DNA of 13,782 bases, taken from contig CAKZZJ010000129.1 of NCBI GenBank assembly GCA_937885165.1, positions 1 to 13,782 on the forward strand. The letters are read 5' to 3'. The translations under genes were made by a program, and so were the position numbers. This DNA comes from an uncultured Caryophanales bacterium (GTDB lineage: Bacteria > Bacillota_I > Bacilli_A > Acholeplasmatales > Anaeroplasmataceae). Below the pieces are notes generated by a model. It saw nothing but the letters and a program-made list of their open reading frames with translations. It did not search any database and was not told the DNA's origin. Positions 1 to 6,631 of this stretch are shown here, piece by piece (the first letter of the stretch is position 1; every line of letters begins with the position of its first letter).

Positions 1-554
1 ATCAAGGTGGTCCTACTGATGTAAGAGAATCTTATTTTAAAGAAGCATCAGAAGAGATGATTAGGGCAAGAAGATTATGCCAACTAGCTAATGAAACTCC
101 AATTGATAATCCTGAATATGTAAAATATTTAGAAGAATTATTTAATAGAAAACTTGATGGAATAAGAATTTTAACACCATTTATTTGTGATTTTGGTAAT
201 CGTGTAACATTTGGTAAAAATGTTTTTATTAATCATTCAGCGATTTTTTCAGCATCTGGTGGTATTGAATTTGAAGATGGTGTAAGTGTTGCCCCAGGAG
301 TTAGAATTGCTACCATTAATCATGATTTTAACAATAGACATACTATTTATACTTATGGGAAGGTAATAATAAAAAAGAATGCTTGGATTGGCATGAATGT
401 AACTATTTGTCCAGGAGTTATTATTGGTGAAAATAGTGTAGTTGCAGCAGGGGCTGTAGTAACAAAAGATGTGCCTGATAATGCAGTTGTAGGAGGAGTT
501 CCTGCTAAAGTAATAAAAATGTTAAATCCAAATGAACAAAAGGGAGTGTGGTAA
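1..554 (+). CDS. Sugar O-acetyltransferase, LacA/maltose acetyltransferase type (5' end missing)
   Basis: Left-handed beta-helix (hexapeptide repeat) acyltransferase, expected to move acetyl from acetyl-CoA to a sugar or similar hydroxyl in the cytosol. The frame is open to the left edge with no stop (first whole codon at 3), and the residues before the Met at 57 continue the usual helical N-terminal region (…EEMIRARRLCQ), so the Met at 57 is internal and the gene starts outside the window. Visible family marks are imperfect [LIV]GxxxX rungs, the catalytic-His segment ATINHDF, the WIGMNVTICPGVIIG rungs, and the C-terminal GAVVTKDVPDN and GGVPAKVIKML motifs that close the CoA site. It is the first visible gene of a plus-strand cassette; its stop lies 1 nt before the flavodoxin ATG. 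The true acceptor sugar is not inferable. Family assignment is firm. Confidence 0.9.
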   Translation, partial: QGGPTDVRESYFKEASEEMIRARRLCQLANETPIDNPEYVKYLEELFNRKLDGIRILTPFICDFGNRVTFGKNVFINHSAIFSASGGIEFEDGVSVAPGVRIATINHDFNNRHTIYTYGKVIIKKNAWIGMNVTICPGVIIGENSVVAAGAVVTKDVPDNAVVGGVPAKVIKMLNPNEQKGVW

Positions 555-555
555 T

Positions 556-1173
556 ATGAAAAAACTATTATCAATTTTACTTGTAGTATTTACATTTTTA
601 TTAGTTGATTGTTCAAATAATAATGTTGAAATTAATACAAATCAAATTGAAAAAGATGAAACATCAAAAATTTTGTTAGCGTATTTTTCTAGAGCTGATG
701 AAAATTATAATGTTGGATATATTGAAAAAGGAAATACAGAATGGTTAGTGGATTTTATTTCTGAAAAAATAACTATTGATGAGACATATAAAATTGAACG
801 AGTAACCCCATATCCAACAGAATATAAAGAATGTACTGATGAAGCTAAAAAAGAACAAACCGAAAATGCTAGACCAAAAATAAAAGGGACAATTACTGAT
901 TTTAATGATTATGATATTATTTTTTTAGGATATCCAATTTGGTGGGGAGATATTCCTATGTGTGTTTACACTTTTATAGAATCATATAATTGGAATGGAA
1001 AAATAGTTATTCCTTTTTCAACTCATGAAGGTTCTAGTTGGGGAAATAGTTTATCAACATTAAATAAGAAGATGATAGGTGCAACTTTTTATACTGGATA
1101 TAATTGTAGAGGTGCACAAGCTAAAAATAATCAATCCGCTGTTAATGATTGGTTAAATACATTAGGATTATAA
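556..1173 (+). CDS. Exported flavodoxin-family protein, probable lipoprotein
   Basis: FMN-binding electron-carrier fold. An N-terminal signal (MKK then a hydrophobic stretch, residues 4-17) ends at VDC19SNNN, followed by a short linker and the flavodoxin domain from about residue 35. The FMN phosphate loop is KILLAYFSRADENY…GNTEW, the second flavin loop GYPIWWGDIP, and the third FSTHEGSSWGNS. Start: an in-frame ATG at 532 lies inside the upstream gene; I prefer 556, where GGGAG at about 543-547 gives normal spacing and the protein begins with a clean signal peptide (205 aa). Odd point: the residue before the Cys is Asp, whereas lipoboxes normally have Gly, Ala or Ser, so it may be a lipoprotein with a relaxed lipobox or simply membrane-anchored. 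It sits 1 nt after the acetyltransferase stop, and its own stop overlaps the next start (TAATG). Its redox partner is unknown; the adjacent membrane protein is the obvious candidate. Confidence 0.88.
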   Translation: MKKLLSILLVVFTFLLVDCSNNNVEINTNQIEKDETSKILLAYFSRADENYNVGYIEKGNTEWLVDFISEKITIDETYKIERVTPYPTEYKECTDEAKKEQTENARPKIKGTITDFNDYDIIFLGYPIWWGDIPMCVYTFIESYNWNGKIVIPFSTHEGSSWGNSLSTLNKKMIGATFYTGYNCRGAQAKNNQSAVNDWLNTLGL

Positions 1174-1829
1174 TGAAAAAGAAATTACGTATTATTATCG
1201 ATGTCTTGATGGAACTACTTCTAGTGGTATTATTTGGCTATAACATAATTGGTAGTTTCTTTCATGAATTGATAGGAATTCTTTTATCAATAATTTTTAT
1301 CATTCATATAGTTTTAAATTTCTCTTGGTATAAATCTATATTTAGAGGACAATATAATCTTTATCGCTTTATCCAACTAATTATTAATGTATTGCTTTTG
1401 TTAACAATGTTAACAACCGCTATATCAGGAATACTTATTTCCAAAGACATATTCAAGTTGAATTTAGGATTAAATGTCTTTATCTATAATTTGCATAAAG
1501 GTTTAGGTTATTATGCCTTAATGTTATCTTCTATACATTTAGGTATGCATTTAATTGCCTTAATTAATAAAATTAAAATACCAAATGTAAGAATCATTAT
1601 TTTAATATCTTTGATAGTATTTATTGGATTAATGATTTTTACAGTTATTGATCTACAAATTTATGAATATTATATTTTTAACGCCGGATTTAGATTTTAT
1701 GAAAATGCACCAATTAAATTTTATTTTGAAATAATATCTTATATCCTAGGTTTTATATCGATAGGTATTTATATTTCTTTACTAATAAAGAAGTTAATGA
1801 CAAATAAAAAAAAGGAAATACAACAATGA
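1173..1829 (+). CDS. DUF4405-type polytopic membrane protein, probable heme b binder
   Basis: 218-aa integral membrane protein with about six hydrophobic helices and a Lys-rich C-terminal tail (KKLMTNKKKE). Histidines recur within or next to helices: H31 (FFHELIG), H45 (IIHIVLNFSWY), H108 (NLHKGLGYY), H122 and H126 (SIHLGMH). The pattern HELxG … HxxxNxxW … HLGxH is typical of DUF4405 and resembles the b-heme ligands of cytochrome b561 or ferric-reductase-like membrane proteins. Heme binding is inference. Start: the longer frame opens at 1149 inside the flavodoxin gene; 1173 is chosen because TAATG overlaps the flavodoxin stop and AGGA lies about 6 nt upstream. The stop overlaps the next start as ATGA, so translation is probably coupled. 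A likely role is passing electrons across the membrane to or from the exported flavodoxin. Confidence 0.78.
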   Translation: MKKKLRIIIDVLMELLLVVLFGYNIIGSFFHELIGILLSIIFIIHIVLNFSWYKSIFRGQYNLYRFIQLIINVLLLLTMLTTAISGILISKDIFKLNLGLNVFIYNLHKGLGYYALMLSSIHLGMHLIALINKIKIPNVRIIILISLIVFIGLMIFTVIDLQIYEYYIFNAGFRFYENAPIKFYFEIISYILGFISIGIYISLLIKKLMTNKKKEIQQ

Positions 1830-2554
1830 AAAAACAAGAAGCAGGAAGAAAATATCTAGGTGATTTAGCACCTAAGTTTGCAGAATTAAATGATGATGTG
1901 CTATTTGGTGAAGTTTGGTCTAGAGAAACTGAATTATCATTAAGAGATAGAAGTTTAATTACAATATCAGCATTATTTAGTGCTGGTTTATATCCTCAAT
2001 TAAAAGCTCATTTAATTCTTGGGAAGGAACATGGACTAACAAAAAAAGAGGTTGTTGAGGCAATTACACAACTCGCTTTTTACTGTGGTTGGCCTAAAGC
2101 TTGGTCAACTTTTCCTCTTATAGAAGAAGTGTATGGAAAAGAAGAAGGTGAACTTGAACTTTCAGTTTTTCCAGTAGGTGAAAAGAATCCATTTTCTAAA
2201 TATTTTGTTGGAGATTCTTATTTGTATAAATTAGGTAATGACCAATTACCATTATTTAATGTAACTTTTGAACCAGGATGTAGAAATAATTGGCATATCC
2301 ATAAATCTAATAAAGCTGGTGGTCAAATATTAATTTGTGTATATGGAAATGGGTGGTACCAAGAAGAAGGAAAAGAAGCAAGACTCTTGCTTCCAGGTGA
2401 TATAGTAAATATACCTCCAAATGTTAAACACTGGCATGGCGCTACAAAAAATTCATATTTTCAACATCTAGCAATAGAAGTACCGGGAGAAGATTGTGCA
2501 ACAGAGTGGTGCGAAAAAGTAACTGATGAAGAATACGAAAGGTTAGGAAAATAA
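1826..2554 (+). CDS. Carboxymuconolactone decarboxylase (AhpD-like) / cupin fusion protein
   Basis: Two-domain cytosolic protein with no signal or membrane segment. Residues about 20-105 form a carboxymuconolactone-decarboxylase/AhpD-like helical domain (LRDRSLITISAL, YPQLKAHL, AFYCGWPKAW) with only one cysteine, C87, in place of the CxxC of true AhpD peroxidases. Residues about 125-222 form a cupin: motif 1 has H157-x-H159 then Q167 in the usual Glu/Gln slot, and motif 2 is PGDIVNIPPNVKH with H202, giving a plausible three-His/one-Gln metal site. The fusion is common in anaerobes next to flavodoxins and aldo/keto reductases, but its reaction is not established. The start overlaps the preceding stop (ATGA) and AAGGAAA precedes it; the stop lies 1 nt before the aldo/keto reductase ATG. 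Confidence 0.88.
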   Translation: MKKQEAGRKYLGDLAPKFAELNDDVLFGEVWSRETELSLRDRSLITISALFSAGLYPQLKAHLILGKEHGLTKKEVVEAITQLAFYCGWPKAWSTFPLIEEVYGKEEGELELSVFPVGEKNPFSKYFVGDSYLYKLGNDQLPLFNVTFEPGCRNNWHIHKSNKAGGQILICVYGNGWYQEEGKEARLLLPGDIVNIPPNVKHWHGATKNSYFQHLAIEVPGEDCATEWCEKVTDEEYERLGK

Positions 2555-2555
2555 T

Positions 2556-3404
2556 ATGAAAGAATTTAAATTAAATAATGGAGTTATAATGCCCAATATT
2601 GGTATTGGAACATTTTTACTTGAGCCAAAAGATGCACAAAATAGTGTAAGAGAAGCACTTAAGATAGGTTATAGATTAATTGACACTGCTAATGCATATA
2701 TGAATGAACGAGCAGTGGGGAGAGGAATAAAAGAATCAGGTGTTGATAGAAAAGATATCTTTTTATCTACAAAACTATGGCCAAGTGAATATGAAAATCC
2801 AAATGCTGTTGATGAAACATTAGAAAGATTAGATACAGATTATATCGATTTATTGTTTATTCATCAACCTACTAAGAATTGGAAAGAAGGATATAAGCAA
2901 TTAATAAAGGCTTATAAAGAAGGAAAGATTAAAGCTATCGGAATTTCTAATTTTGAAAGAGAAATAGAAGAAGTTTTAAACGAATTTGATGTCAAGCCAC
3001 AAGTTATTCAAGTAGAATGTCATCCTTTCTTCCCTCAAGATGAATTAAGAAAAGTAACTGATAAGGAAAATATTAGAATTATGAGTTGGTATCCACTTGG
3101 CGGAAAAGGCATGACAGCTGAATTATTAAATAAACAAACAATTATTAATTTGGCTAATAAATATAATAAAACTACTGCACAAATAGTTTTAAAGTGGCAT
3201 ATTCAAATGGGATTTATTGTTATTCCAGGCTCAAAAAATGTAGAACATATAAAAGACAATATTGATATATTTGATTTTAATTTATCTAATGATGATATGA
3301 ATGTTATTTCAAAACTAAATAATAATCAAAGAAGATATATCAGAACTGATGATGCATTAGATAATTTTTTAAATTGGAAAATTACCTACGAGACAAAACA
3401 TTAA
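2556..3404 (+). CDS. Aldo/keto reductase, NADPH-type
   Basis: (beta/alpha)8-barrel oxidoreductase that reduces aldehydes or ketones with NAD(P)H in the cytosol. The catalytic tetrad is complete: D43 (RLIDTANAY), Y48, K73 (LSTKLW) and H103 (LLFIHQP). The cofactor region also shows GISNFE, QVECHPFF, and the C-terminal IPGSKNVEHIKDN that grips the nucleotide phosphate. The length (282 aa) is normal for prokaryotic 2,5-diketo-gluconate-reductase-like members. AGGAAA precedes the ATG inside the end of the upstream gene. It is the last gene of the plus-strand cassette and is followed by a 119-bp convergent gap. The substrate is unknown; a detoxifying role alongside the flavodoxin and the decarboxylase/cupin protein is reasonable but not shown. 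Confidence 0.93.
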   Translation: MKEFKLNNGVIMPNIGIGTFLLEPKDAQNSVREALKIGYRLIDTANAYMNERAVGRGIKESGVDRKDIFLSTKLWPSEYENPNAVDETLERLDTDYIDLLFIHQPTKNWKEGYKQLIKAYKEGKIKAIGISNFEREIEEVLNEFDVKPQVIQVECHPFFPQDELRKVTDKENIRIMSWYPLGGKGMTAELLNKQTIINLANKYNKTTAQIVLKWHIQMGFIVIPGSKNVEHIKDNIDIFDFNLSNDDMNVISKLNNNQRRYIRTDDALDNFLNWKITYETKH

Positions 3405-3418
3405 TGTTAACAATTCTT

Positions 3419-3445
3419 TTAATTTAATGGAATTATTTAAATTAA
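3419..3445 (+). repeat. AT-only inverted repeat after the plus-strand cassette
   Basis: TTAATTTAA (3419-3427) and TTAAATTAA (3437-3445) are perfect 9-bp inverted arms around a 9-nt loop, 14 nt after the aldo/keto reductase stop. Position suits a 3'-end structure for the plus-strand transcript, but the stem has no GC pair and no T-run follows, so it would be a poor intrinsic terminator. In DNA this AT-rich it may be chance. Confidence 0.3.
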
Positions 3446-3502
3446 GTTAAATCGACACTTTTAACCATTTACATATAAGTAACTTGAGAATGTATTTTTC
3501 GC

Positions 3503-3525
3503 AAAAAAAAGAGGCTTAACCTCTT
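3503..3525 (-). terminator. Intrinsic terminator of the minus-strand block
   Basis: Read on the minus strand, AAGAGG (3525-3520), loop TTAAG, CCTCTT (3514-3509) is a 6-bp stem leading directly into an unbroken T tract (the eight A's at 3503-3510 on the plus strand). The stem overlaps the stop codon of the ABC ATPase gene (3524-3526), so transcription ends with essentially no 3' UTR. On the plus strand no T-run follows immediately, so it is probably unidirectional. Confidence 0.8.
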
Positions 3526-4213
3526 AAATTACATTTTTATCATTATATTGGCTTAATATACCATTATCCATTTTGTAAATCTTATCTGCATATTTTATTG
3601 CATCCTTATCATGTGTAACCATAAAGATGATTTTACCTTCATTACAAATGCCTTTTAATATATCTAAAACCTTAGTTGTATTTGTTTCATCCAAGTCTCC
3701 TGTTGGTTCATCTGCAAATATGATTTTAGGATCCATGATAAGGGCTCTAGCTATTACCATACGCCTTAATTCACCGCCGGATAATTCATTAGGATAGCTA
3801 TCTTTTAAATCCTCTATATCAAGTCTTTTTAAAAGTTTTAGTCCATATTCAGTTTTATCTTCTTTAGAATATAAAATTGAAGGTAGCAATATATTTTCTA
3901 GCACAGTTAAATTTTGTAAACCTGTCTGGCCTTGAGGTATTATGCCATAATTCTTATTGCGAAATATGGATCTTTCGTTATCATTTAAGTTAAATAAATT
4001 AGTATCATCAATTAATACTTCGCCAGTATTAGGCTCAAGTAGTCCTGATAATATATTAAGAAGTGTAGTTTTACCACTGCCGCTTTTACCGATTATTTCT
4101 ATGAAGTTTCCTTCAGTTATTTCTAAATTAATATCTTTTACTGCATAAAAATAATTGGCTTCTTGTGTATTTCTGAAAAAAGTTTTTGATAAATCATTTA
4201 TTTTTAATTTCAT
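3524..4213 (-). CDS. ABC transporter ATP-binding protein of the DUF4418 module
   Basis: Nucleotide-binding subunit of the MacB/LolD class that powers FtsX-type permeases. Walker A GKSGSGKTT spans residues 42-50, the Q-loop is IPQGQ, the ABC signature is LSGGELRR, Walker B is IIFADEP followed by the D-loop LDE, and the switch His is in VTHD; all are intact. Length (229 aa) is typical of this class. Start: an ATG at 4222 overlaps the permease gene but touches the Shine-Dalgarno; AAGGGAGG (4223-4230) gives good spacing only to the ATG at 4213. The permease stop is 1 nt upstream, so translation is likely coupled. It is the last gene before the terminator. The substrate must be read from its partners (DUF4418 and the cysteine-pair permease), and is probably a metal-related function. 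Confidence 0.93.
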   Translation of the reverse strand: MKLKINDLSKTFFRNTQEANYFYAVKDINLEITEGNFIEIIGKSGSGKTTLLNILSGLLEPNTGEVLIDDTNLFNLNDNERSIFRNKNYGIIPQGQTGLQNLTVLENILLPSILYSKEDKTEYGLKLLKRLDIEDLKDSYPNELSGGELRRMVIARALIMDPKIIFADEPTGDLDETNTTKVLDILKGICNEGKIIFMVTHDKDAIKYADKIYKMDNGILSQYNDKNVI

Positions 4214-4214
4214 T

Positions 4215-5426
4215 TTATGCATCCTCCCTTATTAGAATAGCCGCATCATTTTTAGAAATATCATAAGATGATTTAAGGCTTGTAAGGAAGCATATTAAAA
4301 CAGTAGCTATTAGTGTTATAAATGCATATAAAATAATTATAGGAATATCTGGGAATACAAATGGTAAATTGAATAAAGTATTTAAGTTAAATGATATTGG
4401 AATAAGTGCTAATGCAGTTATAAAAATGCCAATTAGTGATGATACACCTGACAACATAACTGATTCTAATGAGATTATTTTAGCAAGCATTGATCTTGAA
4501 GCACCTATTGACCTTAATATAGCAAATTCTTTTTTTCTTTCATATGTCATTAATACAAATGTTACTACTAAAATAATACTTACTAATACCCAAATAACTG
4601 CAAGTAATACACCTATTATAGTTGATATACCATCTAATCCACTTGAGACATTAGATACCATAGCGGTGGAAGACTGGGCCTTAATTCCTTTGACTGATGA
4701 ATTTATTTTTGCGGCAACATCTGTAGCATCATATCCATCTTTGACTTTGATAAAAATAGCACTAACTGAATTTTCTATATCTATATCAGCTAGTTCTTCA
4801 TTGTATTCTAATGCATTAGATGTTTCAGCCATTTTTTTAATGGTGTTTATATTACAGTAAACTGCACTATCAAGTCCTGTTCCGGTTTTAGCAAGCTGGG
4901 CAACGACATTATAATCATCACCATAAAATTTTATTTTCATAGATTCTGTAACATTGATATTAGAACCCACTACGATATCATCATCGCCAATTGTTTTTGA
5001 ATATGATTTTTCAATCCATGGCTGAATAGAAAAATCAGTTTCCGGGTCAAAACCTATTATCTGTACTCTTGATGAGCAGCATGCAGCTTTTGCACTTGTA
5101 AGATAAAACTGAGCTGATATTTTTTCAACACCATCAATTTTTTTGACTTTATTATAATAAGCGCTACTGACGTAGTAATTGCCAGATATACCCTGTAATA
5201 ATATATCATCAACTGTTGATTTTGTAGTTGCTTCATAAGGAACAACAATAACATCAGCACCTAAACGATCTTTATAATTATTAATACCATTTCTAAGACT
5301 AGTTATAATAACCATACCCAAAAACAAGCTTATTGATAAAAAAGATATTAAAATAATCATTAAAGTAGTTCTGAATTTATTCTTTTTCAAATTTTTTAAA
5401 GATAATTCTTTTGCGATTCTTAACAT
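4215..5426 (-). CDS. FtsX/MacB-type ABC permease with extracellular Cys pair
   Basis: 403-aa permease of the four-helix FtsX/MacB type: one helix at about residues 21-42, a large extracellular domain (about 50-270) opening with GADVIVVP, then three C-terminal helices with the family segment YERKKEFAILRSIGASRSML. The extracellular domain carries adjacent cysteines C116-C117 in AKAACCSSRVQIIGFDP, followed by a QPWI segment; this looks like a ligand or disulfide site and is unusual for generic MacB proteins. Start: the frame opens at 5462 inside DUF4418, but the ATG at 5426, 4 nt after the DUF4418 stop, begins the normal MLRIAKELSLKNL amphipathic leader and is preferred. It pairs with the downstream ATPase. 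As the only permease of this module it probably forms a homodimer. Confidence 0.88.
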   Translation of the reverse strand: MLRIAKELSLKNLKKNKFRTTLMIILISFLSISLFLGMVIITSLRNGINNYKDRLGADVIVVPYEATTKSTVDDILLQGISGNYYVSSAYYNKVKKIDGVEKISAQFYLTSAKAACCSSRVQIIGFDPETDFSIQPWIEKSYSKTIGDDDIVVGSNINVTESMKIKFYGDDYNVVAQLAKTGTGLDSAVYCNINTIKKMAETSNALEYNEELADIDIENSVSAIFIKVKDGYDATDVAAKINSSVKGIKAQSSTAMVSNVSSGLDGISTIIGVLLAVIWVLVSIILVVTFVLMTYERKKEFAILRSIGASRSMLAKIISLESVMLSGVSSLIGIFITALALIPISFNLNTLFNLPFVFPDIPIIILYAFITLIATVLICFLTSLKSSYDISKNDAAILIREDA

Positions 5427-5430
5427 TATA

Positions 5431-5853
5431 TTATTTATTCTTTCTTGCTTTAAATAAAGCATATATTATTTCTAATAATGAATATGTCATAAATAAAATC
5501 CCAAATACTAATGTCCATGGCTTCATAGAAGAATTACATACCATCATATCCATTTGACATAGGTTTATTAATGTATTTGGCACTAAAATCATTATTAAAG
5601 AAGAACCGAAAATTCCTATAGATATTCCTGCCTTCATATTTCTATAAGGAATTATACATTTTATTATTGATAAGGATAATAATAAGTATGATAATGCCTT
5701 AACGATAACTAAAGCATTATGACAGTTCATATATGTACCATCATCTTTAGCTCCGCATGCATTAAACCAGAAATTTATTCCTATCACTAAAAATATGGCT
5801 ACTAGTATTTCGCATCCATCAAATATTAAGGTTGATAATAAATTTTTTTTCAT
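5431..5853 (-). CDS. DUF4418 membrane protein with Cys/Met-rich outer loops
   Basis: 140-aa four-helix membrane protein. Two segments between helices are rich in potential metal ligands: ACGAKDDGTYMNCHNA (C33, M42, C44, H45) and LCQMDMMVCNSSMKP (C99, M101, M103, M104, C106, M110). Both motifs are the hallmark of DUF4418, a family without established function. The spacing places the two loops on the same, probably outer, face. It is first in a three-gene unit with an FtsX permease and an ATPase, directly behind the promoter described here. The Shine-Dalgarno is an odd run of five G's (5860-5864), conspicuous in this AT-rich DNA. A role in binding or handing over a soft metal or a thiol compound to the permease is inference. 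Confidence 0.8.
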   Translation of the reverse strand: MKKNLLSTLIFDGCEILVAIFLVIGINFWFNACGAKDDGTYMNCHNALVIVKALSYLLLSLSIIKCIIPYRNMKAGISIGIFGSSLIMILVPNTLINLCQMDMMVCNSSMKPWTLVFGILFMTYSLLEIIYALFKARKNK

Positions 5854-5866
5854 TTTACGCCCCCGA

Positions 5867-5882
5867 GTTAGTTTTAACTAAC
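5867..5882. promoter_or_regulatory. Inverted repeat, probable operator at the transcription start
   Basis: GTTAGTT-TT-AACTAAC is a perfect 7-bp inverted repeat with a 2-nt centre, beginning about 2 nt downstream of the predicted transcription start of the DUF4418 unit. Its TTAG…CTAA half-sites resemble boxes of DtxR/IdeR/MntR-family metal-dependent repressors (TTAGGTTAG…CTAACCTAA type), which would suit an iron or manganese locus. Resemblance only; other dimeric repressors also use such sites. Confidence 0.55.
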
Positions 5883-5883
5883 C

Positions 5884-5905
5884 ATATGGTATTATACTAC
5901 CATAT
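5884..5905. promoter_or_regulatory. Inverted repeat over the -10 element, probable operator
   Basis: ATATGGTA (5884-5891) and TACCATAT (5898-5905) are perfect 8-bp inverted arms separated by 6 nt that contain most of the -10 hexamer. The heptamer ACCATAT occurs three times here: 5881-5887, 5899-5905, and inverted at 5884-5890, where it also makes the palindrome ACCATATGGT. A protein bound here would block RNA polymerase. There is no T-run after it, so it is not a terminator for the upstream operon. Confidence 0.5.
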
Positions 5906-5919
5906 ATTCTTTATGTAAA
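5891..5919 (-). promoter_or_regulatory. Sigma-A-type promoter of the DUF4418-ABC unit
   Basis: On the minus strand, TTTACA (5919-5914) and a consensus TATAAT (5896-5891) are separated by exactly 17 nt (5913-5897), in the 73-bp gap between the iron-sulfur gene and DUF4418. The start of transcription would fall near 5884, giving a short leader of about 30 nt. It is the only clear promoter inside the minus-strand block, so the DUF4418 unit can be expressed apart from the upstream redox operon, although no terminator separates them. Confidence 0.8.
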
Positions 5920-5926
5920 TCTATAA

Positions 5927-6628
5927 TTATCTTTTTTTCCATATTGCAAGAAGATTAGCATTTGTTAATAATTTATCTGTTTCTATTCCTTTAGGGCAGA
6001 TATTTTTGCATGCTAATGATTTCGCACAACCGCTAAAACAATGCTTATTATAAAGTTTAGAAATGATATTTCTTTCTTCTTTATCAAGTTCAGTCAATAA
6101 TCTTGTAGTCAGTACTATTGATGACATACCATAAAAATTACCGCAAGGAGAGAAGTTAGGGCATACTTCAAGGCATAAGCCACATAAAATACATTCACTT
6201 GCTTCATAATTAAGTAGTCTTCTTTTATCTTTGATGCTCGCATCATTAGATAACCATAATTTTAAAGTTTTTAAATTCTCATACATAATAGATCTATCTA
6301 CAATCAAATCGCATATAGTGTTGAATTTTCTTAGTGGTTCAATCTTAATGTATTTATCATAATTTGTTAATCTCGCACTACAGCCTAGCATTGGTCTACC
6401 ATTTATTACCATACTGCAGGCACCGCATTTTTTTTGAAGACAAGAAGAAGAATATTCAATTTTTTCTGCCAAATTACCATTTATATCATATATTTTTTCT
6501 TGAGAGTTGATTGCTTTTAAGGCAGAAATAACTGTATCATATTCACTATTTGAATTATATTTAAAGCTTTGCCAGTATTTTCTATTTGAATTTCTTTTAC
6601 ATCTTAGAATTGATAAAATATATTCCAT
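5927..6628 (-). CDS. Fumarate reductase/succinate dehydrogenase iron-sulfur subunit
   Basis: 233-aa FrdB/SdhB-family electron relay between the flavoprotein and the membrane heme or quinone site, cytosolic face. All three cluster motifs are present: [2Fe-2S] C63-x4-C68-x2-C71-x11-C83 in the N-terminal ferredoxin-like domain; [4Fe-4S] C146-x2-C149-x2-C152 followed by C156-P; and the [3Fe-4S]/[4Fe-4S] return C201-x5-C207-x3-C211-PKG. The length matches classical FrdB/SdhB. The start lies 3 nt after the flavoprotein stop with GAGG overlapping that stop. It is the last gene of the long minus-strand operon before the internal promoter. The direction (fumarate reduction versus succinate oxidation) cannot be read from this subunit; an anaerobic lifestyle favours reduction. 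Confidence 0.94.
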   Translation of the reverse strand: MEYILSILRCKRNSNRKYWQSFKYNSNSEYDTVISALKAINSQEKIYDINGNLAEKIEYSSSCLQKKCGACSMVINGRPMLGCSARLTNYDKYIKIEPLRKFNTICDLIVDRSIMYENLKTLKLWLSNDASIKDKRRLLNYEASECILCGLCLEVCPNFSPCGNFYGMSSIVLTTRLLTELDKEERNIISKLYNKHCFSGCAKSLACKNICPKGIETDKLLTNANLLAIWKKR

Positions 6629-6631
6629 AGT

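Noticed and set aside
3419..3445. Firm plus-strand terminator after the aldo/keto reductase
   Set aside because: The stem is AT-only and there is no following T tract, so it is listed only as a low-confidence repeat.
4369..4860. Plus-strand open frame of 163 codons opposite the third permease
   Set aside because: It lies wholly antisense to a well-supported FtsX permease, has no recognisable domain and lacks convincing translation signals; likewise the frames at 10583-10843 and 12668-12985.
5884..5905. Terminator for the iron-sulfur gene
   Set aside because: The hairpin is followed by GGTTAG on the minus strand, not a T tract, and overlaps a consensus -10; an operator is the better reading.
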